Shown piece by piece: positions 58,337 to 64,000 of a DNA stretch of 64,000 bases. A program made the position numbers and the translations under genes. Numbering within the stretch: position 1 is the stretch's first letter; every line of letters begins with the position of its first letter. Origin of the DNA: BOKV01 sp041739225 (GTDB taxonomy: Bacteria; Pseudomonadota; Alphaproteobacteria; Rhizobiales; Rhizobiaceae). Location: contig JBGSOG010000009.1 of NCBI GenBank assembly GCA_041739225.1, forward strand, positions 1 to 64,000. Reading direction: 5' to 3'. The notes under the pieces are model-generated. The model was given only the letters and a program-made list of their open reading frames with translations. It made no database searches and was not told the DNA's origin.

Positions 58337-60130
58337 ATGAGCAAACTGAAAACCTGGGCCGAATGCGCGCCGCATCTGGTGGACGTGGCAGCAGGGCGCA
58401 AGCCTGCCGATCTGGTGATCCGCAAGGGCCGCTGGGTCAATGTGCATTCGGGCGAGATCGTTCCCGCCACCGACATTGCCATTTCCGAAGGGCGGTTCGC
58501 TTATTGCGGGCCGGATGCGCGCCATACCATTGGTGAAAACACCAAGGTGGTGGATGCGGGCGGGCGCTATTTCGTGCCGGGGCTGTGCGATGCGCACATG
58601 CATGTCGAAAGTGGCATGCTGACCGTCACCGAGTTTGCCCGCGCCGTCATTCCGCACGGCACCACGTCAATGTTCATCGATCCGCACGAGATTGCCAATG
58701 TGCTGGGGCTTGAAGGCGTCAGGTTGATGCATGACGAGGCAGCCGGCCTGCCGGTCAATGTGTTTGTGCAGATGCCATCCTGCGTGCCATCGGCGCCAGG
58801 ACTTGAAAACGCCGGTGCGGAACTGGGGCCGGAAGATGTTCGCGTTGCGCTGCAATGGCCGAACATGATCGGCCTTGGCGAAGTAATGAACTTTCCCGGC
58901 GTTGCGGCAGGCGATGCCAAGATGATGGGCGAAATTTCAGCTGCCATGGAGGCCGGCAAGGTGATCGGCGGGCACTACGCTTCGCCCGATCTGGGGCCGG
59001 ATTTCCATGCCTATGTCGCGGGCGGCCCGGCAGACGACCATGAAGGCACCCGCATGATCGATGCCATTGCCAGGGTGCGGCAGGGCATGAAGGCAATGCT
59101 TCGCCTCGGTTCGGCCTGGTACGATGTTGCCGAGCAGATCCGTGCCGTGACTGAAATGGGCCTTGATCCGCGCAATTTCATCCTTTGCACCGATGACTGC
59201 CATTCCGGCACACTGGTGCATGAAGGGCACATGAACCGGGTAGTCCGCCATGCCATTGCGCAAGGTCTCAAGCCGGTCACGGCCATCCAGATGGCGACAA
59301 TCAACACGGCGGAACATTTCGGCTTGGCGCGCGAACTGGGCTCCATCGCACCGGGCAGACGTGCTGATTTCCTGATTGTTTCAAACCTTGCAGAAATGAA
59401 AATTGATGCCGTCTACGCACGCGGCATTGCGATGGCCGAAAACGGAAAACTCAAGGCACAAATGCCGACTTTTGACTACCCGGCAGGCGCCCGGAACACC
59501 GTCAACATGAAGCGCAATCTTGAGGCTGTGGATTTCGAGATTGCTGCACCGGGCGGTGCCAACAAGGTAAAGGCGCGGGTGATTGGTGTCATCGAAAACC
59601 AGGCACCGACCAAGGCGCTGACGCGTGAACTCGATGTGCGCGACGGCATCGTGGCAATGGACCGCAAGCGCGATGTCTGCCAGATCGCGCTGGTAGAGCG
59701 GCACCGCGCCACCGGCGGTGTGGTCAACGGGTTTGTCACCGGCTTTGGCTACAAGAAGAAGTGCGCCATCGCTGCCACGGTGGCACATGACAGCCACCAC
59801 ATGATCGTTGTCGGCACCAGCCGCAAGGACATGGCAAAGGCGGCCAATCGGCTGCGCGAAATCGGCGGCGGTGTCGTCGTCATCCACAAGGGTGAAGAAC
59901 TTGCACTGGTAGAGTTGCCGATTGCCGGCCTGATGTCTGACCAGCCAGCGGAAAGTGTGGCCGCAAAGGCGGACAAAATGGTCGAGGCCATGCGCGCAAT
60001 GGGCTGCTCGCTCAACAATGCGTACATGCAGCACTCGCTGCTGGCGCTGGTGGTCATCCCCGAATTGCGCATCTCAGACATGGGTCTGGTTGACGTGCGC
60101 AAGTTTGAGAAGGTGGATTTGTTCGTTTGA
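58337..60130 (+). CDS. ade: Adenine deaminase
   Basis: Amidohydrolase that converts adenine to hypoxanthine and ammonia, 597 residues from the ATG at 58337. The metal site is GLCDAHMHVESGML. Other conserved parts are HGTTSMFIDPHEIANVLG, GLGEVMNFPGV, GHYASPDLGPDF, LCTDDCHSGTLVHEGHMN, GSIAPGRRADFLI, and a C-terminal domain with ATVAHDSHHMIVVGTS. A frame opening at 58301 overlaps the acylase end and is rejected. A likely bidirectional terminator follows its stop. Confidence 0.95.
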   Translation: MSKLKTWAECAPHLVDVAAGRKPADLVIRKGRWVNVHSGEIVPATDIAISEGRFAYCGPDARHTIGENTKVVDAGGRYFVPGLCDAHMHVESGMLTVTEFARAVIPHGTTSMFIDPHEIANVLGLEGVRLMHDEAAGLPVNVFVQMPSCVPSAPGLENAGAELGPEDVRVALQWPNMIGLGEVMNFPGVAAGDAKMMGEISAAMEAGKVIGGHYASPDLGPDFHAYVAGGPADDHEGTRMIDAIARVRQGMKAMLRLGSAWYDVAEQIRAVTEMGLDPRNFILCTDDCHSGTLVHEGHMNRVVRHAIAQGLKPVTAIQMATINTAEHFGLARELGSIAPGRRADFLIVSNLAEMKIDAVYARGIAMAENGKLKAQMPTFDYPAGARNTVNMKRNLEAVDFEIAAPGGANKVKARVIGVIENQAPTKALTRELDVRDGIVAMDRKRDVCQIALVERHRATGGVVNGFVTGFGYKKKCAIAATVAHDSHHMIVVGTSRKDMAKAANRLREIGGGVVVIHKGEELALVELPIAGLMSDQPAESVAAKADKMVEAMRAMGCSLNNAYMQHSLLALVVIPELRISDMGLVDVRKFEKVDLFV

Positions 60131-60131
60131 A

Positions 60132-60166
60132 AAAATGCGTGCGTTGCTTTCAAGCGACGCCCTTTT
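60132..60166. terminator. Bidirectional terminator between ade and the CDF gene
   Basis: GCGTTGC (60141-60147) and GCGACGC (60154-60160) pair with one G-T wobble around a TTTCAA loop. On the plus strand CCTTTT follows. On the minus strand the stem is followed by a run of six T (complement of 60131-60136), a good intrinsic terminator. It overlaps the last codons of the CDF gene. Confidence 0.65.
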
Positions 60167-60755
60167 GCTCTTCGCGAGCTGCTTCCCAGACTTCGCGGGC
60201 TGCATCCATGTTCATCGCGGCAATTGCCAAGCCAACAATCACGTCCGGCCAAATCGAATGCCACAAAATCGCGGTGACAAATCCGGCGAAAACGATGGCA
60301 ACATTGGCCGCCGCGTCATTGCGGGCGGACAGAAACGCAGCCTGGGTAAGGCTGCCACTGTGTTTGCGGTAGCTGGAAAGCATGAATGCGCAAGAAAGAT
60401 TGACGATGAGCGCGCCCAGACCGGTCATTGAAAGGGCAAAAGGCTCAGGGGGAAGCGGGTTGTCGAATTTGGTCCACAATGCCCAGATCAGCGCAAAAAC
60501 CGGAACGAGAAGAATTCCGGCCAAGCCCATTCCGACGCGCGCCCGCATGGTACTCGACCACGCAAGGGCAAAAAATATCAGCAAGTTCACCGATGCATCT
60601 TCAAGAAAATCGACACTGTCGGCTAGAAGCGAGACCGAGCCGATTGTCAAAGCCACTGCAAATTCCACGCCGAAATAGGACAGGTTCAGCAGCACCACGA
60701 GCAAAATTACGCGTCTCAAGCCGGCATTGACAGCGTCTTTTTCCACAGTCCGCAC
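60150..60755 (-). CDS. Short cation diffusion facilitator family transporter
   Basis: Membrane protein of 201 residues from a GTG at 60755 (a second GTG lies three codons on). It has five to six predicted helices. Metal-site candidates are ADSVDFLEDASVNLL (helix II, D-x3-D type) and SARNDAAANVAIVFAG (helix V). CDF proteins usually have about 300 residues with a cytoplasmic C-terminal metal domain, and this one lacks that domain. Metal unclear (zinc, cobalt or manganese). The upstream neighbour begins 18 bp away on the same strand. Confidence 0.82.
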   Translation of the reverse strand: MRTVEKDAVNAGLRRVILLVVLLNLSYFGVEFAVALTIGSVSLLADSVDFLEDASVNLLIFFALAWSSTMRARVGMGLAGILLVPVFALIWALWTKFDNPLPPEPFALSMTGLGALIVNLSCAFMLSSYRKHSGSLTQAAFLSARNDAAANVAIVFAGFVTAILWHSIWPDVIVGLAIAAMNMDAAREVWEAAREEQKGVA

Positions 60756-60773
60756 AACGTCACACTGGTCGGG

Positions 60774-61931
60774 TCAGCACCCGCCGATGCGTTCGCGGGA
60801 AACCTCCTCGCCGAATTCATTGAGCAGCAAGCGGATGCGCCGACCGGCCCGGCAGCCTTCGACATAGACCTGCACGCGGTCAAGACCGCCATCCGCAGCG
60901 CCCTTGAGCACTTCGGTCATGGTCAGGGCGCTGCAACGGCCCAGATCGCGCTCTTTCAAAACCTCGCCGAAGCGGTTGAACAGGAATTCCGAGCGGCGGT
61001 TGTCGCGGCATCCCATGGCAGCAAAGCCGGTCGGGCCATTGTCAATCACCTTGATCTGCTTGTAGCCTTCCGCCTGCAACCCGGCAGTGATCTCGGCAGG
61101 GCCAACCGGTTGCTGGCAATTGCCAATGCGAACCTCGTCGCGGATATCGCCAAACCGCGTGACGGTCAGTTCAACCTTCACCAGTTTGCGGCAGGCTTCA
61201 ACGCGGTAACGCGGCAGGCGAGGGTCGGTGACGACCACCCGGTCATAGCCTTTTTTCTCGAGGAAGGCGGGTAGATCAGCAGCGCCCAACACCCGTTCGC
61301 ACTCGCCCACGGGGCGCTGCTCCAGCACTTCGCCGCGACGGCTGATTGTCAGTTCGAGGCGGATGCCACGTTGGCAAGCCAGGGCGATCAGTCGCGGCCC
61401 TTGCCGGGTCTTGAACTCCACGCGATCGTATCCTGCGGCCTCAAGGGTTGCCACAAGTTCGGATGGTTCGAGTTCTGCCTCGCAGCGGCCAAGCACGCGT
61501 TCTGCACCGATGTCGCCAAACGGGGTGACTTCAACACGCACACGCTGCCCGCGATTGCAGGCAATTGCCAGCCATGTGCCGCCACGGTCTTCAAGGCTGA
61601 TGCGGTCATAACCGCGTGATTCAAGCAAGCGTGCTGCTTCCTCGGCGTTGATTTGCACGCGGCAGCCGCCGATGCGGTTGGGTGAGGATATGCGCCCGTC
61701 CCAATAGACTTTGAATTGCATGCGATCGCGACCAAGGCAGGCATTGTAGGTTGCACCGGAAAGGCCGCGCTCGACAACGTCAATGCGGTTATAGCCCTGC
61801 GCGGCCAACATGCCCTTGATCTCGCTGTCCGAGCCGCCAAGCTGGATAACCTGGGAGGAAGCGAATGGTGCCAGGAGAAACATCGAGCCCAGCTGGATGA
61901 AAAAGGCGACAAAAATACCCGCAAGGCGCAT
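60774..61931 (-). CDS. Exported protein with six tandem cysteine-paired repeats
   Basis: Unrecognised secreted protein of 385 residues from the ATG at 61931, behind GGGAGGAA. A signal peptide (about 1-26) is followed by six repeats of about 60 residues (near 36-90, 96-150, 156-211, 217-272, 278-333, 338-385). Each runs like L-x-x-x-GYDRV-x10-18-AC-R-x-G-x-R-x25-GxC. The two cysteines are exactly 25 residues apart in every repeat (65/90, 125/150, 186/211, 247/272, 308/333, 360/385), and the last is the final residue. The GYDRI-x-x-v-x-dG-like core recalls PepSY-type domains. Six disulfides are likely. Function unknown; periplasmic or surface protein is inferred. Confidence 0.85.
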   Translation of the reverse strand: MRLAGIFVAFFIQLGSMFLLAPFASSQVIQLGGSDSEIKGMLAAQGYNRIDVVERGLSGATYNACLGRDRMQFKVYWDGRISSPNRIGGCRVQINAEEAARLLESRGYDRISLEDRGGTWLAIACNRGQRVRVEVTPFGDIGAERVLGRCEAELEPSELVATLEAAGYDRVEFKTRQGPRLIALACQRGIRLELTISRRGEVLEQRPVGECERVLGAADLPAFLEKKGYDRVVVTDPRLPRYRVEACRKLVKVELTVTRFGDIRDEVRIGNCQQPVGPAEITAGLQAEGYKQIKVIDNGPTGFAAMGCRDNRRSEFLFNRFGEVLKERDLGRCSALTMTEVLKGAADGGLDRVQVYVEGCRAGRRIRLLLNEFGEEVSRERIGGC

Positions 61932-62049
61932 GACAATTCCTCCCCGGAAGATTGCTGTCACAATGGAACAGCGATAGTGGCAAACGGATGGCGTTTGCCG
62001 GGAATTGTCAATTGCCCCTTCGGAATTTTTGTCAGGTCAGGCAGAAATC

Positions 62050-62583
62050 CTACTTGCCGTTCGCCACCGGTGACATCATGCGGCGGACCAGCGAATTGTC
62101 CTTGTCCATCACGACATGCTTGACTGCACCGGCGATGTGCAACGCCACCAGCGGAATGAACAATTTGCCGCCAATGTCGTGGACATTTTCAGATGCCTCG
62201 TGCAGCCACGGCATCGCCGGAATCGGCGAGGGGATGGCCAGGCCGTAAATGTCGAGCGGGCGGCCAAGGCTCCATGGCAACAGGTACCCGGTCAGCACAA
62301 CCACCACGATTGTGGCAAGCAGTGTCCACAAAACGAAGGTTGCCAGCAAGTTGAGCAGCGGCGGCTGTTCGGGTTTTTTCGTCATGCCATTGGCGACCCG
62401 CCGCCATACCCGCCACAAGAGGAACACGCCGATGATGGCGCCGCCGCCGACATGAAAGGCACGCATTGCACTGTCGCGGGCACCTTCGTGGGTGAGGAAA
62501 AGTGCCACCACGGCAATGGCGGTGAACCAGCGCAGGGCAATCGAGATTGCCGTGTAGCCTTGCGGATTGGTAGCGGATTTCAT
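62050..62583 (-). CDS. Cytochrome b561 family protein
   Basis: Diheme membrane cytochrome of prokaryotic b561 type, 177 residues from the ATG at 62583 (MKSATNPQGYTAISIALRWF) behind CGGAGC. Four transmembrane helices. Histidines that can bind heme are in LTHEGARDSAMRAFHVGGG, EASENVHDIGGK and ALHIAGAVKHVVMDKD. It may move electrons between quinol and a periplasmic acceptor such as superoxide or a reductase. The frame extends nine residues upstream, but the conserved start is the later one. Confidence 0.9.
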   Translation of the reverse strand: MKSATNPQGYTAISIALRWFTAIAVVALFLTHEGARDSAMRAFHVGGGAIIGVFLLWRVWRRVANGMTKKPEQPPLLNLLATFVLWTLLATIVVVVLTGYLLPWSLGRPLDIYGLAIPSPIPAMPWLHEASENVHDIGGKLFIPLVALHIAGAVKHVVMDKDNSLVRRMMSPVANGK

Positions 62584-62668
62584 GTCGGTGCTCCGTTTGT
62601 TCAGGTGCACCTTTTTACTTCCCGCAAAGCGCGCCTCAAGTTAATTCCCGGCAATGTTGCAACGCAAA

Positions 62669-63286
62669 TCAGCGGTTGGCCAGTTTTTGCGCAAACTCAA
62701 GATCTTGCGGTGTGTTGATGTTGAAAAACGGATTGCCACCGGCATCGTCAAAAGGCACGCCGGTCCACCCTGACAAATCGGCAAAGGCCATGACACGGCG
62801 CTCACCGGAATTGTTCAAAAAAGCCCGCAACTGCGGGGTCAGGCGCACCGGCCACAGACCAACGGCCTGGTTGATGTTGCTGCCGTTGGTAGCCAGAGCG
62901 ACCTTGCCGTCTGCACTTTCAAACAGGCGCCTGGCAAGATCCTGCGGAAAGAAGGGCGTATCGGCAGGAACACTCAATACATGGGTGACTTCCGGCAGGC
63001 GCCGCCTTGCATGCTCCATACCGGCAAGAATTCCGGCAAGCGGACCTTGCGAGCCGGAAATCGTGTCGGGAATCACCGGCAGGGCCAGGTTGGCAAACCG
63101 GGCGGCGTCGCCATTGGCGTTGATGACAAGACTGGCAACTTGCGGTGAAAGCCGCTGCACGACATGGCCAATCAGGGCCTTGCCATGCAGCTGCATGAGG
63201 CTTTTCTCCATGCCGCCCATGCGGCGCGAAAGCCCGCCGGCAAGGACAAGGCCGAGGATATTGCGTTGTTCACGCGGCTGCGTCAT
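62669..63286 (-). CDS. mobA: Molybdenum cofactor guanylyltransferase
   Basis: Enzyme that joins GMP from GTP to molybdopterin to make the Mo-bis-MGD cofactor, 205 residues from the ATG at 63286 (a TTG at 63313 lies upstream). The nucleotide-binding motif LVLAGGLSRRMGGMEKSLMQLHGK is at the N-terminus. INANGD, VIPDTISGSQGPLAGILAGMEHA, SVPADTPFFPQDLARRL and NINTPQDLEFA follow. Its start overlaps the end of the MFS gene by 17 bp. Confidence 0.94.
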   Translation of the reverse strand: MTQPREQRNILGLVLAGGLSRRMGGMEKSLMQLHGKALIGHVVQRLSPQVASLVINANGDAARFANLALPVIPDTISGSQGPLAGILAGMEHARRRLPEVTHVLSVPADTPFFPQDLARRLFESADGKVALATNGSNINQAVGLWPVRLTPQLRAFLNNSGERRVMAFADLSGWTGVPFDDAGGNPFFNINTPQDLEFAQKLANR

Positions 63287-64000
63287 CGCCTTTCCCCGAA
63301 TTGGTTCGATCAACCGACATGACGAACATTGTGGCGGCCACCGAGAGTGAGGCTGAAAAGAGCATCAGCAATATCAAGGGCATCGGGCCTGTTTGCGGCC
63401 CCAGAACAAAACCTGCGGCAATTGACAAAATGGCGCCGCCGCCGATTTGCAAAAAGCCTCCGAGGCCAGAGGCAGCGCCTGCCAGTTTGGGGCGGACGCT
63501 GACAATCCCGGCATTGGCGCTGGGCAGGGTAATGCCGTTGCCAAGGCCAACAAAAACGACCGGTGCAAAAACCGCCAGTGGGTGGGTGACACCTGACAGC
63601 AACAGGACAAGTGAAACCAGCATGCCGCTCATCACGACAAGGCCACCGGCTACCATCATGGCGTTGACGCCTATGCGGGCAGCAAACCGCCCGGAAATGA
63701 AATTGCCGGTGATGTAGCCGACCCCGGCGAAGGCGAAATAGAACCCGTATTGCGAAGGCGAAAGTTTGAAGAATTCGCTGGCAAGATATGGTCCGCCGCC
63801 AACAAAGGCGAAAAAAGCACCTGAGGAAAAAGCTGCCGCGCCGCAATATCCCCAGAAGCGCTTCGAGCCGAAAAGCTGCGGCATGGTTGCCAGTTGGGCG
63901 CTCATGGAAGTTGCCTTGTTGAGGTTGGTCTCGCCAAGATCACTCAAGACCAGCAGAAATGCGGCCAGGCCAAAAGCCAGCAGCAACCAGAAGGTTGATT
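63270..64000 (-). CDS. MFS drug-resistance-type transporter (5' end off window)
   Basis: C-terminal part, about 243 residues, of a major facilitator transporter of Bcr/CflA type (full length about 400). The frame is open to the right edge at base 64000 with no start. About seven hydrophobic helices are visible. Segments such as RFWGYCGAAAFSSGAFFAFVGGGPYLASEFFKLSP, FISGRFAARIGVNAMM and PSANAGIVSVRPKLAGAASGLGGFLQIGGGA match this group of proton-driven exporters. Substrate unknown. Overlaps mobA by 17 bp. Confidence 0.9.
   Translation of the reverse strand, partial: STFWLLLAFGLAAFLLVLSDLGETNLNKATSMSAQLATMPQLFGSKRFWGYCGAAAFSSGAFFAFVGGGPYLASEFFKLSPSQYGFYFAFAGVGYITGNFISGRFAARIGVNAMMVAGGLVVMSGMLVSLVLLLSGVTHPLAVFAPVVFVGLGNGITLPSANAGIVSVRPKLAGAASGLGGFLQIGGGAILSIAAGFVLGPQTGPMPLILLMLFSASLSVAATMFVMSVDRTNSGKGDDAAA

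Noticed and set aside
1..64000. CRISPR array, transfer RNA, ribosomal RNA, insertion sequence or prophage
   Set aside because: No regularly spaced direct repeats, no transposase, integrase or phage structural genes, and the short intergenic regions hold no cloverleaf-like sequence.

Overview
The window looks like chromosome of an alphaproteobacterium, most likely in the Hyphomicrobiales or a neighbouring order. The basis is the fixNOQP/fixGHIS (cco) layout, a Caulobacter-type xylonate-dehydratase homologue, an alphaproteobacterial DUF3141/pta/ackA cluster, Zur-type boxes and a PleC/PdhS-like histidine kinase. Coding density is very high. Many genes overlap by 4 bp (ATGA), and no stretch above 300 bp lacks a gene. 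I see no rRNA, tRNA, insertion sequence, prophage or CRISPR array.

Positions 1-15136 are a low-oxygen energy block. hemN (cut by the left edge) and a hemerythrin-domain gene face ccoNOQP across a perfect FNR/FixK box (1186-1199). ccoGHIS, which assembles the cbb3 oxidase, follows a terminator and a second box (4782-4795). Next comes a coupled four-gene unit: FabI-like reductase, PhaC-like DUF3141 protein, MaoC-phosphotransacylase fusion and acetate kinase. It probably turns acyl-CoA into acyl phosphate and ATP.

Positions 15133-35692 form a sugar and polyol catabolic island. The minus strand carries an IclR regulator, a sugar ABC ATPase, a XylD-like sugar-acid dehydratase and the inositol genes iolG, iolC, iolD, iolE, a small membrane-protein gene and iolB. 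The plus strand, divergent from IclR, carries a sugar ABC transporter, a GH4 glycosidase, a XylB-like dehydrogenase, dgoK, dgoA, a GH42 beta-galactosidase and a D-2-hydroxyacid dehydrogenase. Together they suggest uptake of galactosides, cleavage by alpha- and beta-galactosidases, and oxidation of galactose to pyruvate and glyceraldehyde 3-phosphate, beside a near-complete inositol pathway. Galactosyl-inositol or digalactosylglycerol would be plausible natural substrates.

Positions 35696-44038 hold a LysR gene divergent from a methylamine-type operon: two dimethylglycine/sarcosine-dehydrogenase-like flavoproteins with GcvT-like folate domains, a homocysteine methyltransferase homologue, and an MttB-family methyltransferase without pyrrolysine and without a corrinoid partner. 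It probably strips methyl groups from a quaternary amine, and the route is not a textbook one.

Positions 44045-47178 are zinc homeostasis: znuA divergent from znuCB-zur across paired Zur-like boxes. The rest, to 64000, is mostly housekeeping and accessory genes: dusA, a TauE-type permease, a retropepsin-like protease, DUF1289, a membrane histidine kinase, a secreted nuclease, a glutathione transferase, a uracil-DNA glycosylase, an Lrp regulator, an AlkD-like protein, a 3-hydroxyisobutyrate-dehydrogenase-like enzyme, a penicillin-acylase-family hydrolase, adenine deaminase, a short CDF transporter, a striking six-repeat exported protein with regularly spaced cysteine pairs, cytochrome b561, mobA and an MFS exporter cut by the right edge.
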